Below, piece by piece: positions 12,863 through 18,678 of a stretch of 23,643 nt of DNA (the stretch's first letter is position 1; the number at the start of each line of letters is the position of its first letter). The translations under genes and the position numbers were made by a program. The notes below the pieces were generated by a model. It made no database searches. It saw only the letters and a list, made by a program, of their open reading frames with translations, and was not told where the DNA came from. Origin of the DNA: JBKPDV01 sp046728075 (lineage in GTDB: Bacteria > Acidobacteriota > Thermoanaerobaculia > UBA5066 > Gp7-AA6); the NCBI GenBank assembly GCA_046728075.1, contig JBKPDV010000144.1, positions 1 to 23,643 on the forward strand. The letters are read 5' to 3'.

Positions 12863-13916
12863 TCAAGATGACCGTTGCGCACGCACGAGCACGATCTTGC
12901 CTATCACGCCTCCCTTCCCGAGCAGCTCCTGCGCCTGTCTTGCCTCGGCAAGAGGAAATCGCTGCGCGATGAGCGGCTTGATCTTTTTCTGTTGAAGGAG
13001 GTCGAGCAGGGCGATCAAATCCTGTCGAAACAATCCCGGTTTCAGCCGTTTGAGCGTCTGGATGCTGTAGGGGACGATCCGTTTCCGGCCCGGGAGAAGC
13101 CAGCCGCCGGCGATGTACAACGCGTAGATGGGGATTCCATGAAGGCGATTACGACGGCCTCTACGGTCCGAACCTAATCCCTCCCCACGTAGCGAGGTTG
13201 TATTGCCATAACCCACCACCCTCCCGCCCGGACGAAGAGCCTCGCGGGAATGCCAGAGGTGGGCGCCACCGATGGGGGTCGAAGACAGCGTCCACGCCCT
13301 CGCTCGTGAGGCGGTGGATTTCTTTCACAACGTCCTGATGCTGGTAATCAATTGGGACACCGCCCAGCTCAGAGACGGCCGGCGCCCCTCGCGATGAACA
13401 GGTACCGTACATCTCGAGTTCGGCAAGGCGCCCCAGCTGCAGGAGCGCCGTGCCGACGCCGCCCGACGCGCCGTGAAACAACACGCGCTGGCCTGGTTTG
13501 ACCTTGGCGGAGCGATGCAGCATCTGATACGCCGTGACGTAGTTCAGAATGAGGCTGACAGCCTCCGCGGCGTCCAACCCGGATGGCACCGGAACCAGCT
13601 CGCTCTGCGGCAGACAGACGAACTCCGCGTATCCGCCGTGTATGGGCATCGAGGCAACGATCTGGCCCGGTTGGATTCCAGAGACACCGTTGCCGAGCCG
13701 ATCTACCTCGCCAACCAGGTCCCAGCCCGGCGTGTAGGGCACCGGAGGCGTTTCTGGGTGGACGCCCTCGCGCGCCATGATGTCGGGCAAGGAGACGCCT
13801 GCGGCCAGCACTCGCACTCGTACTTCACCAGTCTTCGGCTCGGGGCACTCTTCTTCAACCACCTGAAGAGCTTCGGGGCCGCCGTAGTGAGTGACGATGA
13901 CGCGCGTGTGTCTCAT
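12863..13916 (-). pseudogene. MDR oxidoreductase broken by one extra base
   Basis: This is a quinone-oxidoreductase/VAT1-type MDR enzyme. The N-terminal part reads VIVTHYGGPEALQVVEEECP, then PYTPGWDLVGEVDRLG, and the nucleotide loop VLFHGASGGVGTALLQLG (about 146-163). At GVDAVFDP the frame breaks in a run of five G at 13274-13278 (plus strand). Dropping one base restores DPIGGAHLWHSREALRPG, then GRVVGYGNTTSLRG, and the C-terminal LDLLQQKKIKPLIAQRFPLA ending at TGA 12863. The restored protein is 350 aa, the normal size. The ATG at 13916 follows AAGGAGAG. Uncorrected, the product lacks its last third. It is either an assembly error or a real frameshift. Confidence 0.84.
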
Positions 13917-13954
13917 GGAGCTCTCCTTCCTCGCCGGGGACTCGAGCTTCTGCG

Positions 13955-14009
13955 GCCTAACGGCTTGCGGCTCAGCGGCGCCCGCAAGGGCGTCCGCTGC
14001 GGGTCAGGC
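13955..14009 (-). repeat. attC site (family A)
   Basis: GCCTAACGGCTTGCGGCTCA, the hairpin GCGCCCGCAAGGGCGT, then CCGCTGCG and GTCAGGC. The right spacer is 6 bp shorter than in the other family A sites. Confidence 0.85.
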
Positions 14010-14040
14010 CATATCGTGTTCATGTTCGAAATCGGCCGCG

Positions 14041-14469
14041 TCAAAAGAACCTGCGGAGGAACCGCGCCGCCTCATCCGAGATGCCGACAATCTTGTTCGT
14101 TGCCTGACGATAGAACTTGAAATTGAGCTCGGTCTCGGGTCGACCGTCGTTCCAGTCGGAAAACAGTCTGAGCTCGCTCCGCCCCAGGCGCCGATTTGCG
14201 AGCGCGGTGCGTCTGATGGTGATGCTCACGCGCGGAGTTTGCCTGGCGATCCCACGTTTTTTTGCGATCGCTTTCGCCGAGGTGACGACGCCGCTCGCGA
14301 TGAGACCTGGCCCGCCTTCGTTCTCGCTCGCGAAGACGAAGATCGTGTCGCCTTTGGCGATGTGCTTGCCACCATACATCGTCTTCTGCGCGCTGAACGC
14401 CAAAGTCTCCGCCCGCGGATCGTTAACCTCGGCTTTGACCGCGAACATCATCGCATCATTGCTCTCCAT
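14041..14469 (-). CDS. PUA/EVE-like domain protein
   Basis: This is a 142-aa soluble protein with features of the EVE/PUA-like fold, tentatively assigned. The middle segment GDTIFVFASENEGGPGLIAS (about residues 40-59) resembles the G-D-x-x-x-Y-x-S-...-G-G-P-G-L pattern of EVE-type domains, followed by a GVVTSAKAIAK strand. The protein then has a very basic stretch (TIRRTALANRRLGRSEL) and ends DEAARFLRRFF. EVE and PUA domains bind modified bases or RNA, so nucleic-acid binding is a fair inference. The ATG at 14469 is used; the paired ATGs 18-21 nt further in (MMFAVKAEV) are equally plausible. No close family is recognised. Confidence 0.6.
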   Translation of the reverse strand: MESNDAMMFAVKAEVNDPRAETLAFSAQKTMYGGKHIAKGDTIFVFASENEGGPGLIASGVVTSAKAIAKKRGIARQTPRVSITIRRTALANRRLGRSELRLFSDWNDGRPETELNFKFYRQATNKIVGISDEAARFLRRFF

Positions 14470-14487
14470 GGTCGTCCACGGGGCTAG

Positions 14488-14547
14488 GCCTAACGGCTGC
14501 GGCTCAGCGGCGCCCGCAAGGGCGTCCGCTGCGGCCGCGGGTTAGGC
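14488..14547 (-). repeat. attC site (family A)
   Basis: GCCTAACGGCTGCGGCTCA, the hairpin GCGCCCGCAAGGGCGT, then CCGCTGCGGCCGCGG and GTTAGGC. The site is nearly perfect, one base shorter on the left arm. The ASCH-like gene reads through the whole site. Confidence 0.9.
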
Positions 14548-14846
14548 CGCAGTCTTGCAGGCTGCCTCCCAGGCGCCTCGTAGCGGAACTCGATCAGGAA
14601 CACGCGACGCCCGGGTCCATGCTTCGCGGTCTTGAGTAAATCCACGACGCCTACGAATCCGGATCGACGCGCCAGTGCAGGTGTGATGTCTTCCAGCGAC
14701 ATCTCGGTCACGGCGGTCACGACAATGTGGCCGGGCGGCAATGAGTACCACCCTCCGACTTTCACATGCGAGCGCTGCCACAGGCGCACGCTAGAGGTGA
14801 TCTCACCCCGTCGGATCCGATCCCGCAACTCGCTCAGGAATTGCAT
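14490..14846 (-). CDS. ASCH-like domain protein with attC-encoded tail
   Basis: This is a small ASCH/PUA-like protein. It begins MQFLSELRDRIRRGEITSSV, with the family's R-I-R-x-G-E-I-T-x-S-V-R-x-W start, then VKVGGWYSLPPGHIVVTAVT, EDITPALARRSGFVGVVDLL and a terminal strand VFLIEFRYE. ASCH domains bind RNA or modified nucleotides. The domain ends near residue 90; the last 28 residues are translated from the attC (PQRTPLRAPLSRSR) with TAG in the far box. A stop in another frame (TAA at 14542) suggests that a single-base change near the C-terminus removed the normal stop. Start ATG at 14846; no ribosome binding site seen. Confidence 0.76.
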   Translation of the reverse strand: MQFLSELRDRIRRGEITSSVRLWQRSHVKVGGWYSLPPGHIVVTAVTEMSLEDITPALARRSGFVGVVDLLKTAKHGPGRRVFLIEFRYEAPGRQPARLRPNPRPQRTPLRAPLSRSR

Positions 14847-14855
14847 TCAACTGCG

Positions 14856-14916
14856 GCCTAACGGCTTGCGGCTCAGCGGCGCCCGCAAGGGCGTCCGCCG
14901 CAGCCGCGGGTTAGGG
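14856..14916 (-). repeat. attC site (family A)
   Basis: GCCTAACGGCTTGCGGCTCA, the hairpin GCGCCCGCAAGGGCGT, then CCGCCGCAGCCGCGG and GTTAGGG. The end box differs at its last base. It provides the TAA stop of the zinc-finger gene. Confidence 0.9.
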
Positions 14917-15150
14917 AGTTGGTACAAGAGTAGCCTCGTGCCGCCGGCCTCCCTGCAACACACGATGCAAACGATCCCTCAGCCTCTCGCCTCGCGACCG
15001 TCGGACGGGAGGACCTGACGGCGCCTGCATGATTCTGGTCGCCACGGCAACACATTCATTGCAGATGTAGACCCTCGGCCCAGCAACCAACTTCGCGACT
15101 TGATCCTCAGTCTTCTGACAGAAAGAGCACCTCAGCCTACGGATGTGCAT
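14911..15150 (-). CDS. Stand-alone ClpX-type zinc-binding domain protein
   Basis: This is a 79-aa protein whose first 43 residues match the C4 zinc-binding domain that begins ClpX: LRCSFCQKTEDQVAKLVAGP (C8-x2-C11) followed by VYICNECVAVATRIM (C30-x2-C33). In ClpX this domain dimerises and recruits substrates and adaptors to the ClpXP protease. Here there is no AAA+ domain; the rest is a basic tail (RRSRGERLRDRLHRVLQGGR) that suggests nucleic-acid or protein contact. It may act as an adaptor or competitor for Clp recognition, which is inference only. The start is ATG at 15150, and the TAA stop is provided by the attC box at 14910-14916. Confidence 0.82.
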   Translation of the reverse strand: MHIRRLRCSFCQKTEDQVAKLVAGPRVYICNECVAVATRIMQAPSGPPVRRSRGERLRDRLHRVLQGGRRHEATLVPTP

Positions 15151-15180
15151 GGCTCAATGCCTTCTTTTCCAGACGTAACT

Positions 15181-15241
15181 CCCTAACGGCTTGCGGCTCA
15201 GCGGCGCCCGCAGGCGCGTCCGCTGCAGCCGCGGGTTAGGC
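15181..15241 (-). repeat. attC site (family A)
   Basis: CCCTAACGGCTTGCGGCTCA, the hairpin GCGCCCGCAGGCGCGT, then CCGCTGCAGCCGCGG and GTTAGGC. A second GTTAGAC box lies 19 nt further right (15260-15266), before the DUF1330 stop. Confidence 0.9.
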
Positions 15242-15274
15242 CGCGCACGTCGTTGAGCCGTTAGACTTGGCGTC

Positions 15275-15565
15275 TCAGACCCCCTCAACGATCCGAATCT
15301 CCCGTTCTGCCGCCCCTTTGAGAATGGAGCGCACTTCTTGATACTCGGCGCTCTCATAGGTAGAGATAGCGGCAGCGACGCTGTCGAACTCTATGACGAC
15401 GCAACGCTGCGACTCGCCGGCCTCGTACGCCCGTGCCGGGATACCGCGCGCCAGAATCCGGCCCCCATGCGCGTTTATGATTTGGGTCGCCGGGCCTGCG
15501 TACCTCGCGAGCGCGTCAGGGTCCGAGACGGAACGGTACGTCGCGATCCAGTATCCTTTGGCCAT
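15275..15565 (-). CDS. DUF1330 family protein
   Basis: This is a 96-aa protein of the DUF1330 group, a dimeric alpha/beta-barrel (ferredoxin-like) fold found widely in soil bacteria with no proven function. It starts MAKGYWIATYRSVSDPDALA, has the family's G-G-R-I-L-A-R-G segment (AHGGRILARGIPARAYEAGE), then CVVIEFDSVAAAISTYES and the Y-Q-x-V-R motif (AEYQEVRSILKGAAEREI). The ATG at 15565 has GAGGTGA about 8 nt upstream. It is a single-gene cassette between the sites at 15181-15241 and 15589-15612. Confidence 0.87.
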   Translation of the reverse strand: MAKGYWIATYRSVSDPDALARYAGPATQIINAHGGRILARGIPARAYEAGESQRCVVIEFDSVAAAISTYESAEYQEVRSILKGAAEREIRIVEGV

Positions 15566-15588
15566 AAGTCAGTTCACCTCTTCGCGCT

Positions 15589-15612
15589 GTCTAACGGCTT
15601 ACGCGCCGGCAT
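15589..15612 (-). repeat. Truncated attC remnant
   Basis: GTCTAACGGCTTACGCGCCGGC is the left arm of a family A site. The sequence then passes straight into the end of the cupin gene (stop at 15613), with no right arm or GTTAGGC. Confidence 0.55.
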
Positions 15613-16077
15613 TTATTTTTCCGGCACAGGCTTAATCTCGAAACGTCCCGAAGACATCAGGGCGAACACGCACTCGGCTCCGCTCGCACACTTCGCCGAG
15701 TGCGCCGTGTTGGCAGGAATCTCCGAGTAGGAGCCGGGACCGAGCCTCTTCTCGGTGGATCCCGCGTAGCTCACCAGGACCGTTCCTGAAATGACGACCA
15801 GCCGCTCCACCGAAGGGTGGGTGTGGAGCGGAGGCGCGAAGCCAGCCGGAAACTTCCGAAGCATTCCGTGCTCTCCAGTCTGCGGATCTCCCCACAACAG
15901 GACGCTCTTCACACCTGGAAGTCGCTTGTCTTCCTCCCATCTCATCTCATCAGCGGCCCAGAGCTTGGGTGTTTTGGATGGCTCCTCAGCAGCCGAAGTT
16001 GCGCTCACCGCTGACCACGCGCACCACGCCAGCGCGACATAACCCCCGATTCGCCTAGCTTTACGGACAGCACCCAT
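15613..16077 (-). CDS. Exported cupin protein
   Basis: This is a 154-aa cupin with a likely signal peptide (basic GAVRKARRIGG, hydrophobic YVALAWCAWSAVSA, then SAAEEP at about 28-33), so it probably works in the periplasm. The cupin metal site is clear: PPLHTHPSVERLVVISGTV (H85, H87, E91 in the H-x-H-x3-E pattern) and IPANTAHSAKC (H126). The ATG at 16077 follows AAGGAGGG. It has a full metal set, so a dioxygenase, isomerase or sugar-binding role is possible; nothing in the context tells. It lies 66 nt after the upstream DinB gene with no attC between them, so both may share one cassette. Confidence 0.84.
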   Translation of the reverse strand: MGAVRKARRIGGYVALAWCAWSAVSATSAAEEPSKTPKLWAADEMRWEEDKRLPGVKSVLLWGDPQTGEHGMLRKFPAGFAPPLHTHPSVERLVVISGTVLVSYAGSTEKRLGPGSYSEIPANTAHSAKCASGAECVFALMSSGRFEIKPVPEK

Positions 16078-16101
16078 AGATCCCTCCTTTGCTTTCACTG
16101 G

Positions 16102-16132
16102 TCTCAGGACTAATGAAGGAGAAAGCCTGAGA
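16102..16132 (-). other. Inverted repeat between two genes of one cassette
   Basis: TCTCAGG and CCTGAGA form a 7-bp stem around a 17-nt loop in the 66-nt gap between the DinB and cupin genes. There is no T run and no attC box. It could be an mRNA hairpin, an attenuator or the trace of a lost attC. Confidence 0.3.
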
Positions 16133-16143
16133 GCCACTGAAAC

Positions 16144-16590
16144 CTACCCCGGTGGTGGCCACGCATCGATGACCTGACGCAGGGCAACGATCTTTCCGAG
16201 GTGGTAAGCATTATGAACGGCCAAGCTCTCGAGCCACTCGGCAAGCGTGACTCCCGGACCCACTTCCTCCGTCAGCGCCTCAGGTGAGCGCCCTAACTCT
16301 ACTGCCGTCTCCGACCCGGCGAGAAACTCAGTGACGAGATCCTCCCAGATGCGCTCGTTGCCAGGAGCCTCTGGGGGAAACTGCGGTTCCCCGTCAATCC
16401 ATGCAGCTGCGGCTGGTTCATCGCATTGAACGACGATCGACTGCCACTTGGTTGCGTGCCAGAGCTCCTCGTAGATCGTATGCGGGAGCCCAGGTGGCCG
16501 CACGTTCACCTGCTCGACCGTCAGGCCGGAGAGCAGGCGAGCCCGGGACATGAACTCCCCGTCAATGAAAAGATGCTCCCACTGACCCAT
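16144..16590 (-). CDS. DinB family protein
   Basis: This is a third DinB-superfamily protein, 148 aa. The metal histidines are in EELWHATKWQSIVV (H45) and in the terminal helix LAVHNAYHLGKIVALRQV (H126, H130). It is the short form, without the HEGHHRGQ pattern of the 5534-6061 protein, so the three DinB proteins here are divergent rather than recent copies. The ATG at 16590 has AAGG about 10 nt upstream. It lies directly upstream of the exported cupin gene, probably within the same cassette. Thiol-dependent transferase or hydrolase activity is possible; the substrate is unknown. Confidence 0.82.
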   Translation of the reverse strand: MGQWEHLFIDGEFMSRARLLSGLTVEQVNVRPPGLPHTIYEELWHATKWQSIVVQCDEPAAAAWIDGEPQFPPEAPGNERIWEDLVTEFLAGSETAVELGRSPEALTEEVGPGVTLAEWLESLAVHNAYHLGKIVALRQVIDAWPPPG

Positions 16591-16626
16591 GAATCGAATG
16601 CCTTTCCCTTAACGATATGCGGCAGT

Positions 16627-16652
16627 CCCCCGAACGGCTTGCGGGTTAGGCG
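16627..16652 (-). repeat. Internally deleted attC
   Basis: CCGAACGGCTTGCGGGTTAGGC keeps both outer boxes, but the whole central region is missing. The joint falls in the GCGG that both arms share, as expected for a deletion between short repeats. It supplies the TAA stop of the gene to the right. Confidence 0.65.
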
Positions 16653-16861
16653 GCACCAACTCTCGTTGCGACCCGGCCTTTGGAGCCATCGGAGAACACG
16701 TGCTCCCGTACATTCACGATCTCGCCGGGTTGATATTCCCAGATTTCGCCCTCCGGGACGGCCCCCACGAGCCGAAAGAGCCCGGAGCCTAAGACCTCAG
16801 CGGCGACCGGCCGCCAGCAGGTAACGCCCTCTTCGAGTAGCCCAACGTATATCTCAGACAT
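16646..16861 (-). CDS. Small hypothetical protein (71 aa)
   Basis: This small soluble protein starts MSEIYVGLLEEGVTCWRPVA, then AEVLGSGLFRLVGAVPEGEI and WEYQPGEIVNVREHVFSDGS. It looks like a small beta-barrel (SH3-like or KOW-like pattern with many beta strands and glycines), and similar unnamed proteins are common in soil cassettes, though I cannot name the family. The ATG at 16861 is preferred over the adjacent ATG at 16864 and over an upstream start that would read through the attC at 16876-16955. Its TAA stop lies in the attC box at 16646. Function unknown. Confidence 0.7.
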   Translation of the reverse strand: MSEIYVGLLEEGVTCWRPVAAEVLGSGLFRLVGAVPEGEIWEYQPGEIVNVREHVFSDGSKGRVATRVGAA

Positions 16862-16875
16862 CATTGAGAGAGCCC

Positions 16876-16955
16876 GCCTAACGATATCGAGTTCAGCGGC
16901 GAGAAGGAAGGAGCGCAGCGACTGACGCCGAGTCCGCTGCAACGCGTTGTTTGGC
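16876..16955 (-). repeat. attC site (family B)
   Basis: GCCTAACGATATCGAGTTCA, then GCGGCGAGAAGG and a central repeat, then GAGTCCGCTGCAACGC and GTTTGGC. At 80 bp it is longer than family A, and the inner part differs entirely from it. Confidence 0.8.
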
Positions 16956-16984
16956 GGCGACCGTGGTAAATGTGGGACCTGAGC

Positions 16985-17329
16985 TTACTGTTGCCTGACT
17001 ATATCGACCGAGATCTCCACCGCCGGCGTCGTTCCTCTATTCTCAAGCCAGTGCGTCGTGTTCCTATCCTCGGGCCAGCCCACTCCCGGTCCGTACTCCT
17101 TCGCCACTCCATTTCGATGGTCAGTGATCGTTCCTTGCAGTATGTAGACCATGCCCGGCCTGTCTTTATGGTCGTGAATCGGGCCGAAGACCTCTCCAGG
17201 TTCGATAGTCACCATTCGCATTCGAAGTTGGCGCCCTGCCATGCCTTCGATTTCAGGGCCAAGGTCAAGCGCTGCTAGTAGCTTCACCGTAACACCTCTC
17301 GTCTCGAGTGCCGCCTGCTCGTTTCTCAT
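16985..17329 (-). CDS. Cupin protein
   Basis: This is a 114-aa cytoplasmic single-domain cupin. The metal site is in FGPIHDHKDRPGMVYILQGT (H52, H54, with Tyr where Glu is often found) and TTHWLENRGTTPAVEIS (H93). It starts MRNEQAALETRGVTVKLLAA. The ATG at 17329 follows AGGAGA at about 7 nt. The pattern resembles small cupins that bind a metal without a known substrate. It is unlike the BauB-like cupin at 11876-12214 and the exported cupin at 15613-16077. Single-gene cassette. Confidence 0.82.
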   Translation of the reverse strand: MRNEQAALETRGVTVKLLAALDLGPEIEGMAGRQLRMRMVTIEPGEVFGPIHDHKDRPGMVYILQGTITDHRNGVAKEYGPGVGWPEDRNTTHWLENRGTTPAVEISVDIVRQQ

Positions 17330-17357
17330 CGAGGTCTCCTGTCTGTACGTTTTAGCC

Positions 17358-17433
17358 GCCTAACAGGCGGCGCGTCAGCGGCGAGCGAAGAGCCGAAGGC
17401 GATGAGCGAGTGCGCTGCACGCCCTTGTTAGGC
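17358..17433 (-). repeat. attC site (family B)
   Basis: GCCTAACAGGCGGCGCGTCA, an inner part with GCGAGCGAAGAGCCGAAGGC, then GAGTGCGCTGCACGCCC and GTTAGGC. It is 76 bp. Its inner sequence is nearly the same as the site at 20855-20930. Confidence 0.86.
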
Positions 17434-17469
17434 CCGCTGCAGCTCGAGATCACTCTCACCGAACGGCCT

Positions 17470-18435
17470 TTACGGGATAATGACAAGCCGCCGACCGGGC
17501 AGATCATTTCTCCGCCAGGCCGACTCGACATCGGCCAGCGGGACTCGTTCGGTATCAATGTGCAGTTGGCCGCTGGCAGCCAGCGCCCACACCTTCGGAA
17601 ACGCCTCGAAGATGACGCTATGTGGAACGCTGCCTCCGCCAGTCCCGCTGATCTCAATGCCGGAACTCCGCAGCGCAGCAGCCGACAGAGAGATGGTTGG
17701 GCCAGCCATTTCGCCAATTTCAATCAGCCGCACACCTCGTGACTCAGCCCTCACGTCATGGCCGGTTAGGGCAGCGAGCAGGACTTCCGTCGGGTGGCCC
17801 CAAACATAATCGAGGACAATGTCGAAGTGCCCCCGGAGAGCCTCCCGACTGAAGGCTAAGGCGAGGTCTTCATCCGACTGGCTCAAGGCAATGGTCGCAT
17901 CCGCACCGAGCGAAGCCAGGGTTTGAAGGATGCCCTCGTTACGCCCAGCAGCAACAACACGGCCGGCGCCCAGGTGCTTTGCGATTTGAACAGCGAGCTT
18001 GCCCGCTACCCCGGTTGCACCGAGGACCAGAACCGTCTCCCCTCGCTTGAGCTGGGCTCGCCATGTCAACGGCAGCCAGGAGGATAGCGCGGGATTCGGC
18101 AGAGCTGCCGCGATGCAGTCATCAACGCCCTCCGGAACGGGAACGCACCAGGTCCGGGGCACGACGCTGAGCGTGGCCATCATCCCATAGGGTCTTCGGG
18201 CCCCGCCGCAGAAGACGCGAGTCCCGTTCTCCAGGACCCCCACTCCGTCAACGCCGCACACCGCCGGCAGCTGACCATCGCTGCCATAGTGCGAACCGCT
18301 CGCCAGGGCCTTGTCGATATTCTTCAGCGAGGCGGCTGTGACATGTACGAGCACTTCATCCTGGCCAGGTTGGGGATCAGGGAAGTCCTCGAAGCGAGGT
18401 ATCGCGCCAAAGGCGTGCAAAACGGCAGCCTTCAT
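17470..18435 (-). CDS. Zinc-binding alcohol dehydrogenase / quinone oxidoreductase (MDR)
   Basis: This is a 321-aa MDR enzyme. From the ATG at 18435 it reads MKAAVLHAFGAIPRFEDFPD, a GroES-like domain to about residue 110, then the nucleotide loop VLVLGATGVAGKLAVQIAKH (GATGVAG about 139-145) and a downstream FDIVLDYVWGHPTE. The C-terminal part contains FEAFPKVWALAASGQLHIDT and VPLADVESAWRRNDLPGRR. The true start is taken as ATG 18435, six nt inside a TTG that would add two residues. It is expected to reduce a quinone or enone with NADPH. It differs strongly from the two other MDR proteins here (4430-5419 and 12863-13916). Confidence 0.87.
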   Translation of the reverse strand: MKAAVLHAFGAIPRFEDFPDPQPGQDEVLVHVTAASLKNIDKALASGSHYGSDGQLPAVCGVDGVGVLENGTRVFCGGARRPYGMMATLSVVPRTWCVPVPEGVDDCIAAALPNPALSSWLPLTWRAQLKRGETVLVLGATGVAGKLAVQIAKHLGAGRVVAAGRNEGILQTLASLGADATIALSQSDEDLALAFSREALRGHFDIVLDYVWGHPTEVLLAALTGHDVRAESRGVRLIEIGEMAGPTISLSAAALRSSGIEISGTGGGSVPHSVIFEAFPKVWALAASGQLHIDTERVPLADVESAWRRNDLPGRRLVIIP

Positions 18436-18459
18436 CGGCAACCCGCCTCGGGGGCCAAC

Positions 18460-18672
18460 CTAATCACGACAGATCCGTCCCATGCGGTGCTCGCAGCGGC
18501 CGAACGGCTTGCGGCTCAGCGGCGCCCGCAAGGGCGTCCGCTGCAGCTGAGGGTTAGGCCGGATTCTGTTCAGACGGCTAACCGGCCCCGCGAGAAGCTC
18601 GCACACCGTGGTTCTACGGAGCAGCGTCCCGCCCAAGTCAAAGGTGACCAGCCCTCTCGGCGTGAGTGCCAT
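18460..18672 (-). pseudogene. HAD-like N-terminal fragment fused to attC
   Basis: From the ATG at 18672 the first 20 residues, MALTPRGLVTFDLGGTLLRR, resemble the start of a HAD-superfamily phosphatase, where the motif is usually D-x-D-x-T (here DLGGT). After about 36 residues the sequence enters the attC at 18499-18559 and continues with the attC-encoded LQRTPLRAPLSRKPFG to a stop at 18460. The rest of a HAD enzyme is absent, so this is either a truncated cassette gene or a chance peptide. The ATG is 6 nt after the hydrolase stop. The second Asp of motif I is replaced by Gly, which would disable catalysis. Confidence 0.4.
18499..18559 (-). repeat. attC site (family A)
   Basis: GCCGAACGGCTTGCGGCTCA, the hairpin GCGCCCGCAAGGGCGT, then CCGCTGCAGCTGAGG and GTTAGGC. 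It follows the HAD-like fragment and hydrolase cassette. Confidence 0.9.
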
Positions 18673-18678
18673 GTGCGG

